From Stackebrandtia albiflava (GTDB lineage Bacteria; Actinomycetota; Actinomycetes; Mycobacteriales; Micromonosporaceae), in assembly GCF_007994225.1 (NCBI RefSeq), contig NZ_VLLL01000005.1, positions 624,359-688,358 on the forward strand: a stretch of DNA of 64,000 bases, given 5' to 3'. The position numbers and the translations under genes were made by a program. This document shows, piece by piece, positions 1-7,863 of the stretch. Each line of letters starts with the position of its first letter. Position 1 is the first letter of the stretch. Under the pieces are notes generated by a model that saw nothing but the letters and a program-made list of their open reading frames with translations, made no database searches and was not told the origin of the DNA.

Positions 1-2
1 CC

Positions 3-116
3 TCCGCGAGCAACACCGACAAGTGCTACTGCCAGTGCAGCGACGCGTGCTTCTTCTGCTGCCCGTGGGGCGCGGGCTACCAGTGCAACGTCGCCATGGG
101 TGATCAGTGCATGTGA
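3..116 (+). CDS. Cysteine-rich peptide, C-terminal end only
   Basis: An open frame enters from the left edge and stops at TGA 114-116, giving 37 residues. Eight are cysteine, in the order CYCQC, then one C, then CC after two Phe, then two single C near the end. The tail PWGAGYQC and final QCM look like a compact disulfide- or metal-binding peptide. There are few Ser/Thr, so a lanthipeptide core is less likely than a disulfide-rich, thioether or metal-binding peptide. The start, any leader and any maturation genes lie outside the window. The frame could also be the tail of a longer protein. The function is unknown. Confidence 0.5.
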   Translation, partial: SASNTDKCYCQCSDACFFCCPWGAGYQCNVAMGDQCM

Positions 117-154
117 CGCACCACCCGGACTCGGGCGTCCCTCACCGGGCGTCC

Positions 155-160
155 TAGTCT
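155..160 (+). promoter_or_regulatory. -10 element of a leaderless promoter for threonine aldolase
   Basis: TAGTCT fits the actinobacterial TANNNT -10 pattern and ends six bases before the ATG at 167. There is no purine-rich ribosome site between them. Transcription would then begin at or next to the start codon. The reading is from pattern and spacing only. Confidence 0.4.
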
Positions 161-166
161 CACCCC

Positions 167-1177
167 ATGCTGGTTGATCTGCGATCCGACACCGTCACCC
201 GCCCCACCGCCGCCATGCGAGAGGCGATGTTCGACGCCGAGCTGGGCGACGACGTGTACGGCGAGGACCCCACGGTCAACGCCCTGGAGGCCGAGGTCGC
301 CGCACTCCTCGGCCACGAGGCCGGTGTGTTCACACCGAGCGGATCCATGGCCAACCAGATCGGCCTGCAACTCCTCGTGCCGCCGGGCGGTGAACTGCTC
401 GTCGACTCCGAGTCCCACATCCTCGCCCACGAGGGCGGCGCGGCGGCGGCCATCGGCGGCATCTCCACCCAGAGCTGGCCCTCCACCGCCGGCAGGCTCG
501 ACGTCGACGTGGTCGGCCGTCACGTACGCGAGTCCGTCGCCTACCACACCGTCGCGACCCGGGCGATCGCCGTGGAGAACACCCACAACCGAGGCGGCGG
601 CACCGTCCTGGCGATCGAGGAACTGCGGCGGCTGCGGCGGCTCGCGGACGAGAGGGGACTCCTCCTCCACCTCGACGGTGCCCGGTTGTGGAACGCGCAC
701 GTCGCCTCCGGGGTTCCACTGGCCGAGTACGGCCGCCTCTTCGACACCGTGTCGCTCTGCTTCTCCAAGGGCCTGGGCGCGCCGGTCGGCTCCATCCTCG
801 TCTCCAGTGCCGAGAACGTCGCGCGGGCACGGGCGCTGCGTAAGCGGATGGGCGGCGGGATGCGCCAGATCGGCTTCCTCGCCGCCGCGGCCCGCCACGC
901 CGTCCACCACCACGTGGACCGGCTCGCCGCCGACCACGCCCGCGCCCGGCGGCTGGCCGAGGCGCTCGCGCACCGGGGTCTCACCGACCCCGGCCGCGTC
1001 GAGACCAACATCGTCCTGTTGCGGCACCCCGGACTGGCCGCGCTCGCCGCCGACGCCGCCGAACAGGGCGTCCTCATCTCGGTGTTGAGCAGTGACGGGG
1101 GCCGGCTGCTCACCCACCTCGACGTGGACGACGACGGCGTCGACCACGCGATCAAGGTCCTCGGCGAACTGGCGTGA
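167..1177 (+). CDS. ltaE: Low-specificity L-threonine aldolase
   Basis: PLP enzyme of the beta-eliminating lyase/threonine aldolase family (fold type I), which cleaves threonine or allo-threonine to glycine and acetaldehyde in the cytosol. The 336-residue length is normal for the family. It opens with the usual [10 protein letters not shown] strand. His84 and His88 sit in the [10 protein letters not shown] segment, the PLP ring Asp170 and Arg173 in LHLDGARLW, and Lys201 in [12 protein letters not shown] is the expected Schiff-base lysine. ATG 167 is chosen because the family motif begins at once and a -10-like TAGTCT lies six bases upstream. It stands alone between the Cys-rich peptide end and the convergent ABC exporter. 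Confidence 0.93.
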   Translation: MLVDLRSDTVTRPTAAMREAMFDAELGDDVYGEDPTVNALEAEVAALLGHEAGVFTPSGSMANQIGLQLLVPPGGELLVDSESHILAHEGGAAAAIGGISTQSWPSTAGRLDVDVVGRHVRESVAYHTVATRAIAVENTHNRGGGTVLAIEELRRLRRLADERGLLLHLDGARLWNAHVASGVPLAEYGRLFDTVSLCFSKGLGAPVGSILVSSAENVARARALRKRMGGGMRQIGFLAAAARHAVHHHVDRLAADHARARRLAEALAHRGLTDPGRVETNIVLLRHPGLAALAADAAEQGVLISVLSSDGGRLLTHLDVDDDGVDHAIKVLGELA

Positions 1178-1186
1178 CCCGACCGG

Positions 1187-2131
1187 TCAGTTCGCGTCCT
1201 GCCGCTGGAACCGGACCGCCGCCACGGCCGTGACGACCGCCGTCACCACGATGAGAACCAGGCCGCCCAGCCAGCCCGGCGTCGTCTCCACGACGGTGTA
1301 GTCGGGTCGCATCGTGTCGAGTCCGTCGTTGATCCACGCCACCAGGTAGGTGGACAGGATCAGATCGTCGATGGAGGCCCCGATCACCAGTGACATCAAC
1401 TGGCCGCCGTACTCGACCAGGATCAGGTAGGCGATGACGACGGCGATCCCGGTGACCGTGCGCCGCCCGATCATCGCGAACGCCACCCCCAGGACCGTCG
1501 CCAACACCACGACGAGGAACAGCCGCCCGGCCAGGTCGAATGTGGCCGCCCACCAGGTGGGCGTCAGGTCGCCGACGAGCCCCCTGGTGGCCGAGATCGC
1601 CCACAGTGCTCCGAGGTGCACCAGCGTGTAGCCCCACGTCACCACCGACACCATCGACACGGCGGCGCCCGTCTTCGCCGCGAAGACCTTCCCACGGCGC
1701 GGCTGCCACAGCAGGAGGTTCGTCATCCCACCCGAGGTCCACTCCGCGCCGATGAAGGACCCGGCCGTGAGCAGGCCGCAGAACGCGAAGACCACGAACA
1801 GGAAGGACAACTGGTCTGCGGCGTCCTCGGAGAAGACGACCACACCCGGCAGGAACTGGGAGGCGTCGATCTCGTACCCCGACGTCAGATGTCCGCAGTC
1901 CCGGGCGGGATCGGACGACTGCACCGCGCACTCGTCGTACTCCCCGGCCAGCTCCTCACGGCTCTCCCGTGCCTGCGTCTCCGCGGTCGACACCTCTTCG
2001 GCCGTGGGGGAGTGGGAACTCATGGTCAGGCCGCTGAGCGACAGCAGCATGAACCCGATCGCGACGAGGACGAGGACCTGGTTGCTGCGGCGGCTCGCGA
2101 ACCGCCGCAGTTCCACGACGAAGAGTTTCAC
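1187..2131 (-). CDS. ABC exporter permease subunit (ABC-2 type)
   Basis: Integral membrane protein of 314 residues. An N-terminal cytosolic start (KLFVVELRRFASRR) leads into a first membrane helix near residue 20. A large polar extracellular loop of about 100 residues follows, then five or so more hydrophobic helices, the layout of ABC-2 permeases that extrude drugs, lipids or peptides. The GTG start at 2131 overlaps the stop of the ATPase gene upstream by four bases (GTGA), so the two are translationally coupled. A longer open frame reaches further upstream but lies inside the ATPase gene and is not used. The substrate cannot be told. It converges on ltaE with a 9-bp gap. Confidence 0.82.
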   Translation of the reverse strand: MKLFVVELRRFASRRSNQVLVLVAIGFMLLSLSGLTMSSHSPTAEEVSTAETQARESREELAGEYDECAVQSSDPARDCGHLTSGYEIDASQFLPGVVVFSEDAADQLSFLFVVFAFCGLLTAGSFIGAEWTSGGMTNLLLWQPRRGKVFAAKTGAAVSMVSVVTWGYTLVHLGALWAISATRGLVGDLTPTWWAATFDLAGRLFLVVVLATVLGVAFAMIGRRTVTGIAVVIAYLILVEYGGQLMSLVIGASIDDLILSTYLVAWINDGLDTMRPDYTVVETTPGWLGGLVLIVVTAVVTAVAAVRFQRQDAN

Positions 2132-3189
2132 GATTCGGCTCCCTCGCTCACCGTGACGGTGAGTTCTCGTTCGTCCGGGGTGGACCGTGCCGCCGGGGGC
2201 AACAGTGAATGGTCTATCTGCGGGTACCTGCCGTCCACCGGGGCGGTCCCGGTGAGGCGTAGGAACACCGTCTCGAGGTCCGCGGCCTGCCGTGTCAGGC
2301 CGGAGAGGTGGATCCCTTTGTCCGACAGCAGTCGCGTGACGGCGGCCGGGGACTCCGCACCCGACACCTCGACCCGCTCGGCCCGTCCCGAGATCGCCAG
2401 TCCCGCCCTCCGCAACACCTCGGCGGCACGGGCGCCCTCGGCGGCGTCGGCGAGTGTCACCGTGACCGAGTCGGAGGTGTGGGCCGCCACGATGTCGGCC
2501 ACCCGCCCGTGTGTCACACGGCGGCCCCGCGACACGATGGTCATCGTGTCGCAGAGCTGCTCCACCTCCGACAGGAGGTGTGAGGACACCAGCAGCGTCA
2601 TCCCGTCGGCGGCCAGGCCGCGCATCATCTCCCGCATCTCGCGGATCCCCGCCGGGTCCATCCCGTTGGTGGGTTCGTCGAGGATGAGCAGGTCGGGGTC
2701 CTTGAGCAGCGCCGAGGCGACCGCGAGTCGCTGACGCATCCCCAGCGAGTAGCCCTTGACCGGCTCGTCGGCCCGGTCGCGCAGGCCGACCGCGGTCAAC
2801 ACCTCCTCCACCCGCACGTCCGGGAGGCCGATGGTGCCCGCCAGGAGCGACAGCGTCAGCCGGGCGGTGAAACTGCCGAAGAACCGGGGGCTCTCCACGA
2901 CCGCGCCGATCCGGTCGCTCAGTTCCGGCAGGCATTGCGGAACCGGCCGCCCGAAGACGCGCATCCGGCCGTGGTCGGCGGCGGCGAGCCCCAACAGGAT
3001 GCGCAGGGTGGTGGTCTTGCCCGAACCGTTGGGGCCGAGGAAGCCGTGGATCTGTCCTCGGTGCACCACCATGTCGAGTCCGTCGAGCGCGGTGGTGCCG
3101 GGGCGGCGGATCGACCGGTACCTCTTGCGCAGGCCGGTGATCTCGATGACGGGGGAGGGTGGCGTCGTATCGACGTGTGTAACGGACAT
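2128..3189 (-). CDS. ABC exporter ATP-binding subunit
   Basis: ATPase of 353 residues that should power the coupled permease downstream. Walker A is GPNGSGKTT at about residues 52-60. The family's usual SGG signature is replaced by YSLGMRQR, common in the drug-exporter/NatA type. Walker B is LLILDEPTNGMDP, followed by the switch His in VSSHLLSEVE. A C-terminal domain of about 100 residues matches the DrrA/BcrA style. ATG 3189 is used; a GTG one codon earlier is equally possible. GAGGTG lies directly before the start, closer than normal, so the exact start is uncertain. It is divergent from the iron-regulated bfd gene. Confidence 0.87.
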   Translation of the reverse strand: MSVTHVDTTPPSPVIEITGLRKRYRSIRRPGTTALDGLDMVVHRGQIHGFLGPNGSGKTTTLRILLGLAAADHGRMRVFGRPVPQCLPELSDRIGAVVESPRFFGSFTARLTLSLLAGTIGLPDVRVEEVLTAVGLRDRADEPVKGYSLGMRQRLAVASALLKDPDLLILDEPTNGMDPAGIREMREMMRGLAADGMTLLVSSHLLSEVEQLCDTMTIVSRGRRVTHGRVADIVAAHTSDSVTVTLADAAEGARAAEVLRRAGLAISGRAERVEVSGAESPAAVTRLLSDKGIHLSGLTRQAADLETVFLRLTGTAPVDGRYPQIDHSLLPPAARSTPDERELTVTVSEGAES

Positions 3190-3299
3190 CACCTCATTGA
3201 CGCGGTACGGGGGTGGCTCGGTTGCGCCGGAGCCCCCGCGAACGGCCCGCCGTCCCCGGCTCTTCGGAGGATTGCCGCGAAACGGACCCGCCGGATACC

Positions 3300-3333
3300 T
3301 TAGGTGAGCCTTCGTAAGGCAAGGCTTACCTAG
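3300..3333 (+). promoter_or_regulatory. IdeR/DmdR-like iron box before bfd
   Basis: The 19 bases at 3315-3333 match the iron-box consensus (TTAGGTTAGGCTAACCTAA) at 14 positions. A partial overlapping site begins TTAGGTGAG at 3300. It lies just ahead of the bfd ribosome site and between two divergent genes. Iron-loaded DtxR-family repressors bind such boxes, and bfd is a typical target. Binding itself is inferred. Confidence 0.6.
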
Positions 3334-3341
3334 GAGGGTTG

Positions 3342-3527
3342 GTGTACGTCTGCATCTGCAACCGTGTCCCCGAGAGCGAGGTCCACGAGTGCATCCGCGC
3401 CGGCGCCCGCACGGAGGAGGCGGTCGGCGACGCGTGTGAGGCGGGAACCGGTTGCGGCACCTGCCTGGACCGCATCGCCGACATGCTCGAGGCCCACTAC
3501 GGTTCTCCCGCGCTCTCGCAGGGTTGA
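3342..3527 (+). CDS. bfd: Bacterioferritin-associated ferredoxin
   Basis: A small [2Fe-2S] protein of 61 residues that passes electrons to bacterioferritin to release stored iron. The cluster ligands are Cys4 and Cys6 (CIC) and Cys38 and Cys41 (CGTC), the exact Bfd spacing. GTG 3342 is preferred because AGGAGG ends four bases upstream; a TTG one codon earlier would be too close to that site. An iron box overlaps the leader, and bfr follows after about 100 bp, so the pair forms an iron storage and release locus. Confidence 0.9.
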   Translation: MYVCICNRVPESEVHECIRAGARTEEAVGDACEAGTGCGTCLDRIADMLEAHYGSPALSQG

Positions 3528-3538
3528 CGGTCCTGACG

Positions 3539-3557
3539 TTAGCCAAGCCTGCCCTAT
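3539..3557 (-). promoter_or_regulatory. Second IdeR/DmdR-like box, before bfr
   Basis: Read on the minus strand, these 19 bases match the iron-box consensus at 13 positions. They sit between bfd and bfr, about 75 bp before the bfr start. In mycobacteria IdeR activates bacterioferritin from upstream boxes, so activation or repression are both possible here. Confidence 0.45.
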
Positions 3558-3632
3558 ATTAGGGTTTCCTGGCGCGATGTCCCTTTTCCGGGTTTTGTAG
3601 CGTTCCGCCACACACCGGAGAAGGGAAACGTC

Positions 3633-4112
3633 ATGCGAGGCGACGAACGCGTCATCGAGTTCCTGAACGAGCAGCTCACCGCCGAGCTGACCGCCATCAA
3701 CCAGTACTTCCTGCACGCCAAGATGCAGGAGAACTGGGGTTACACCAAGCTCGCCGCCCACACGCGCGCCGAGTCGATCGACGAGATGCGGCACGCCGAG
3801 GTGCTGACCGACCGCATCCTGTTCCTCGAAGACCTCCCGAACTACCAGCGGCTGTTCCACCTCCGCATCGGCCAGACCGTACCGGAACAGTTCTCCTGCG
3901 ACATGGAGATCGAGAAGGAGGCCGTCGACCGGTTGCGTCGCGGCATCGAGCACATGCGCTCGGTCGGGGACGTGACGTCCGCGAAGATCTTCGAGGCGAT
4001 CCTCGCCGACGAAGAAGGCCACATCGACTACCTGGAGACCCAGCTCGACCTCATCGAGAAGCTCGGCGAACCGCTGTACCTGCAGTCGCTCATCGCCCAG
4101 CCGTCCGACTGA
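3633..4112 (+). CDS. bfr: Bacterioferritin
   Basis: Iron-storage subunit of 159 residues; the family forms 24-mer shells. Ferroxidase ligands are visible: Glu18, Glu51, His54, Glu94, Glu127 and His130. Met52, in the motif DEMRHAE, is the haem-binding Met between subunits. All key residues are intact, so this should be the haem form. AGAAGGG lies about nine bases before the ATG. The gene follows bfd, its electron partner, with an iron-box-like site between them. It ends six bases from the convergent kinase gene. Confidence 0.95.
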   Translation: MRGDERVIEFLNEQLTAELTAINQYFLHAKMQENWGYTKLAAHTRAESIDEMRHAEVLTDRILFLEDLPNYQRLFHLRIGQTVPEQFSCDMEIEKEAVDRLRRGIEHMRSVGDVTSAKIFEAILADEEGHIDYLETQLDLIEKLGEPLYLQSLIAQPSD

Positions 4113-4118
4113 GCGGTC

Positions 4119-5957
4119 TCACCGCGCGACGATCGTCACACGGGCACCCCGGGGCAGGGACCTCCCGGCTTCGGGGTCCTGCCGCACGACCCGCCCGTCC
4201 GCGTCACCCCGCACCACCACCTCGAAACCCGCCTCGGTCAGCGTCTCGAGCGCCGATGCGACCGATTCCCCGACCACGTCGGGGACCGGCACCGGCGCCG
4301 GTCCCCGGCTCACGGTCAACCGCACGCCGGTATCCAGGGCCACGCCCGTCCCCGGCGGCGGGGACTGACCCAGCACACGGCCCGCCGGAACGGTCGGCGA
4401 GTACCGTCGCTCCACCTCGGGCCGGAGCCCCTCACCACGGACCGCGCGCAGGGCGTCGGCCTCGTCGGTACCGGTGACGTCCGGGACCCGGGCGGGAACC
4501 GGCCCGCGACTCACCGTCAGGCCCACGACCGTGCCGGGATGCACCACCCGGCCGCCCGGTGGATCGCTGTCGATCACCTCTCCCTCGGCGTGACCGTCGT
4601 GCCACCGCCGTTCCACCACCTCCGCGGCCAGCTGCAGATCCGCCAGCAGACGTTCGGCCTCGGCCAGTGACAACCCGCGCAGACCGGGGACCTCGTGCCG
4701 CTCCGGCCCCCGGGACACCGTCACGGTGATGACCCCGTCCCTGGGCATCCGTTCGCCCGGATCCGGGTCCTGGGCCAACACGCGCGACTCGGGGACCGAC
4801 TGGCTGAACCGCGGAGCGGTGAACTCCACCGCCATCCCGTACGCGGCCGCGATCCCCTCCACCTCGGCGGCGTCCCGGTTCAGCAGCGACGGCGCCTGCG
4901 TGTACCGGCCGTCGGCGAGCCACCAGCCGCCCGCCCCCACCAGTGCCAGCAGCACCGCCACCATCACGAACTGCCCGAACAGGCCCCGACCGGCCGTGTC
5001 ACCGCTCCGCCACGAGGCACGCCGCTGCCTCGGCGGTCTCACGACGCGCGTGGGAGGCGACACCCGCCGTGCCGCCCCGACCGGGCGGCCGCGGACGCCG
5101 CGCAGCGCCCGGCCGAACGACAGGGCGTCCGGCGGACGCGCGGCGGGGTCACGGCGGGTACACCGCAGGATCAGCGCATCGAGGTCGGCGGGCAACCCGG
5201 GTCGCAGCGAACCCGCCGCCGGCACGACCCGTTCCACGTGCATGGCGGCGACCGCGTCGGGATCGGGACCGTCGAACGGCACCCGGCCGGTCACCATCTC
5301 GAACAACACGACACCGGCGGAGTACACGTCCGCGCGGGCGGTGACTCGGCCCCCCGTCAGCAGCTCCGGCGGCACGTACGCGACGGTGGCCAGCAACGGT
5401 CCCTCACCCGTCGCGTCGGATCCCGCCTGGACGGCGTGCGCGAGCCCGAAGTCGGCGACCTTCACGGTCAGCTCGTCGCCGTCGCCGGTGATGAGGATGT
5501 TCTCCGGTTTCACGTCCCGGTGGACGAGGCCGCAACGGTGCGCCGCCGCCAGCCCCGCGAGCACCTGGTCGGTGATGCGCAGCGCCTCCGCCACCGGCAG
5601 CCTGCGCCTGGCGTTCAACACGTCGCGCAGCGTCCTGCCCGCGACGTACTCCATGACCACATAGGGCAGACCGTCGTGGCATCCCTGATCGAAGACGGCG
5701 ACGACGTTGGGATGCGACAACCGGGCGACGGTCTTCGCCTCCCGGGCGAACCCCGCCGCGAACCTCGGATCGCCGGCGTGCCGGTCGTCGATGATCTTCA
5801 AGGCGACCCGGCGTTCCAGCCGCTCGTCCTCGGCCAGGAACACCCGGGCCATCCCGCCGACCGCGATCGGCTCCAGTACGCGGTAACGGTCGTCGACGAG
5901 CCGCCCGATCAACGGGCCGGCCGGTCCGACCTCGATGTCGACCGGTTCGTCCCCCAC
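4119..5957 (-). CDS. PASTA-domain Ser/Thr protein kinase, PknL-like
   Basis: Membrane receptor kinase of 612 residues. The kinase domain is about residues 24-290: glycine loop at 31-39, Lys54, HRDVKPEN with Asp148, DFG with Asp169, and VAYVPPELL after the activation loop. A proline/arginine-rich linker precedes one membrane helix (about 328-348). Outside the cell are four PASTA repeats, each ending in a TVSRGP-like strand or equivalent, which in this family bind muropeptides. The nearby prenyl synthase and metF recall the mycobacterial pknL region, so PknL is the best guess among PASTA kinases. GTG 5957 is used; TAGAAT eight bases upstream suggests a leaderless start. Confidence 0.9.
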   Translation of the reverse strand: MGDEPVDIEVGPAGPLIGRLVDDRYRVLEPIAVGGMARVFLAEDERLERRVALKIIDDRHAGDPRFAAGFAREAKTVARLSHPNVVAVFDQGCHDGLPYVVMEYVAGRTLRDVLNARRRLPVAEALRITDQVLAGLAAAHRCGLVHRDVKPENILITGDGDELTVKVADFGLAHAVQAGSDATGEGPLLATVAYVPPELLTGGRVTARADVYSAGVVLFEMVTGRVPFDGPDPDAVAAMHVERVVPAAGSLRPGLPADLDALILRCTRRDPAARPPDALSFGRALRGVRGRPVGAARRVSPPTRVVRPPRQRRASWRSGDTAGRGLFGQFVMVAVLLALVGAGGWWLADGRYTQAPSLLNRDAAEVEGIAAAYGMAVEFTAPRFSQSVPESRVLAQDPDPGERMPRDGVITVTVSRGPERHEVPGLRGLSLAEAERLLADLQLAAEVVERRWHDGHAEGEVIDSDPPGGRVVHPGTVVGLTVSRGPVPARVPDVTGTDEADALRAVRGEGLRPEVERRYSPTVPAGRVLGQSPPPGTGVALDTGVRLTVSRGPAPVPVPDVVGESVASALETLTEAGFEVVVRGDADGRVVRQDPEAGRSLPRGARVTIVAR

Positions 5958-5965
5958 GAACTCGG

Positions 5966-5971
5966 ATTCTA
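5966..5971 (-). promoter_or_regulatory. -10 element for the kinase gene
   Basis: TAGAAT on the minus strand lies eight bases before the GTG start at 5957 with no ribosome site between, the arrangement of a leaderless actinobacterial transcript. Inferred from pattern only. Confidence 0.35.
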
Positions 5972-6030
5972 CGAGCGGTGACGCCGCAAACCCGCCAATC
6001 CGGACGATCCGGCAGGTCCGGCCCCGGTGC

Positions 6031-6825
6031 TCAGCTCCGCAACGGCCGGCGCGCCGTCAGGATCCCCACCCGGTTGGTGAAGCGGAAGACGCCGGTGCGT
6101 GCGACCTCGGACCGCACCCGCGCCGTGAACTCCGCCATCGCCGCGTCGAAACCGGCGTCGGACAGGCCGGACAGCGCGCGGGTCGATTCCTGATACGCCA
6201 CCACCGGCCGCCAGTCCGGCACCACCGTCTCACCCGGGAAGTCGTGCCGCGTCACCGACTCGAAGTGATCGGCGGCCAGTACCGCCATGCCCGACAGGTC
6301 CAGCGGGGACTCCCTCCGCCACTCTCCGCCGGTGGCGTGGACGCAGTCCCGCCACAACCCCTCCACCTCGGCCCGGTCTCCGCCGTCCTGGGCGACGATC
6401 ACCACGAGACCGTCGTCGGTCAGGACCCTCGCCAGCTCCGCCACGGCGAGTCGCGGCCGGGGCACGTGGTAGAGCATGTGGACGGCCAGACACCCGGCCA
6501 CCACACCGTCCGCCACGGGCAACGCCTCGGCGTCGGCGACGACCGCCGGGGGACCGGTGTGACCGGCCATGCCGTGCGAGAGGTCGAGGCCGATCACCGT
6601 GCGGTCCGGATGACGATCGCGGAGCGCACGAGTGTGCACCCCCGACCCGCTGCCGACGTCGAGCAGCGTGCCGGGAGGCGCCGTCGCCAGACGTGCGGCC
6701 ACCTCGCCGACGAGATCCAGTGGTGGCCTGCGGAACCGGTACACGGCCCGGCGTGTCTCCAGATTGGAGGGATCGGGGTAGGCCCGTTCCCGCAGTGGCC
6801 TCCTGGCCGTGAACGGGGACGTCAT
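6031..6825 (-). CDS. Class I SAM-dependent methyltransferase
   Basis: Cytosolic methyltransferase of 264 residues (methyltransf_11 type). Motif I is LLDVGSGSGVHT at about residues 55-66, the acidic strand end is VIGLDLSHGM, and motif IV is the region around MLYHVPRPRL. Cofactor-binding features are intact, but the substrate is unknown; small molecules or quinone-like lipids are typical for this type. TAGGCT ends six bases upstream of the ATG at 6825, so the transcript is probably leaderless. It is 70 bp upstream of the kinase gene on the same strand and 23 bp downstream of a membrane protein gene. Confidence 0.82.
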   Translation of the reverse strand: MTSPFTARRPLRERAYPDPSNLETRRAVYRFRRPPLDLVGEVAARLATAPPGTLLDVGSGSGVHTRALRDRHPDRTVIGLDLSHGMAGHTGPPAVVADAEALPVADGVVAGCLAVHMLYHVPRPRLAVAELARVLTDDGLVVIVAQDGGDRAEVEGLWRDCVHATGGEWRRESPLDLSGMAVLAADHFESVTRHDFPGETVVPDWRPVVAYQESTRALSGLSDAGFDAAMAEFTARVRSEVARTGVFRFTNRVGILTARRPLRS

Positions 6826-6831
6826 CGCGAC

Positions 6832-6837
6832 AGCCTA
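6832..6837 (-). promoter_or_regulatory. -10 element for the methyltransferase gene
   Basis: TAGGCT read on the minus strand, six bases before ATG 6825. The same hexamer sits before metF and miaB in this window. Predicts a leaderless mRNA. Confidence 0.4.
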
Positions 6838-6848
6838 GCGGGGGCGCG

Positions 6849-7340
6849 TCACGGGGTGCCCGACGACGGATCGGTCGGAGAACCCGAACCGCCCGGCGAA
6901 GGAGACGCCGACGGAGACTGCGACGGCGAGCCCGACGGCGTCTCGCTGGGGCTCGTCGCACTCGGATCCGGTTCGGGCGACTCGCTCGGGGTCTCCTCCG
7001 GCAGCGGAGGCACGGGCGACTCCGTCGCGGGTGCCGAGGAGGACGCCGATTCGGAGGCGGACGGGCTTTCCGACCCGGAGTCGCGGGTCTTCCCGCGTCC
7101 GTCGGGGGCCGCGCCGTGTTGTTCGGCCAGCCCGGCCGGGTCGAGCGGATCACCGTCCGCGTCGGCCGCCTGTCCACCCGGCGCCGTCGGACCACTCCAC
7201 AGCCCCGACGTCGACCAGGCGGCGGTCGCCATCACGACGACCGCGACCACGACGATCAGATAGAGCCTGGCGCGCCGGGAACGGCGGAGATCGTACGCCA
7301 GCGAGCGTGCGAGGCCGGCGATCTCACGATCAAGTCTCAT
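6849..7340 (-). CDS. Membrane-anchored protein with Ser/Pro-rich outer tail
   Basis: Protein of 163 residues that I do not recognise. A basic cytosolic head (RLDREIAGLARSLAYDLRRSRRARL) precedes one membrane helix (LYLIVVVAVVVMATAAW, about 27-44). About 115 residues of low-complexity Ser, Pro, Glu and Gly follow, rich in SPSES-type repeats, and would lie outside the cell. The ATG at 7340 has GAGGGGA close upstream; a longer frame to 7448 lacks such a site. The tail could span the wall or be glycosylated, but that is inference. It is in line with the methyltransferase and kinase genes. Confidence 0.65.
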   Translation of the reverse strand: MRLDREIAGLARSLAYDLRRSRRARLYLIVVVAVVVMATAAWSTSGLWSGPTAPGGQAADADGDPLDPAGLAEQHGAAPDGRGKTRDSGSESPSASESASSSAPATESPVPPLPEETPSESPEPDPSATSPSETPSGSPSQSPSASPSPGGSGSPTDPSSGTP

Positions 7341-7863
7341 GATTCCCCTCAACGCGGCGGGCGCGCTCTCCCCGGGCACCCCACCGCCATCATCGACAGT
7401 GCGACGACCGGGCGGGCACGGGACGGCCCACGCCGTCACCACCGACACCCGTAGTCGTCGCGCGGTTACCGGTTCAACGACATGGGCGCCCGTTGGGTCA
7501 CTGCCGATCGCCGCGCCATCGGCGAACCGATCGCCCGGGTCACCGGGGCTCGTCCGATCGGGCTACCCCGGAAGACGGAAAACGGCCCGGTTCCCGCGAA
7601 ACCGGTGACACTCGTGCCGGCCTCGCCTAAGGGGCCGTCTTCGGGCCTCGTTCGTCGCGAGCGGTGTTCCGGTCGAGTGGGTTCGCGAGGCGGAGGGGCC
7701 ATCGCTCTTGAAGGTCCGTGCGTACCGGTGTGGTACGTACCGCTTCGCAGCGGCACCGCCTCCGGCAACGCCGCGAGACGTCGGCCGGGCGACGGGCAGC
7801 AGAACAGCGGGACCGAAGACGGCCTTCGAGGTCACGGACTCCCGCGCGTCACGTGGCGCGGGT
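7341..7863. other. 523-bp gap without a convincing gene
   Basis: Between the prenyl synthase stop and the membrane protein start no frame has convincing coding character; several short overlapping frames run on both strands. It holds GAAGACGG at 7571-7578, its inverse at 7635-7642 and a third copy at 7815-7822. There is also an operator-like dyad, CGTACC and GGTACG, at 7721-7726 and 7732-7737. It may be a long leader or promoter for the minus-strand genes or a decayed gene. Confidence 0.5.

Noticed and set aside
1187-2935. 582-residue version of the ABC permease
   Set aside because: The first 268 residues are an out-of-frame reading of the ATPase gene; the permease begins at the coupled GTG 2131.
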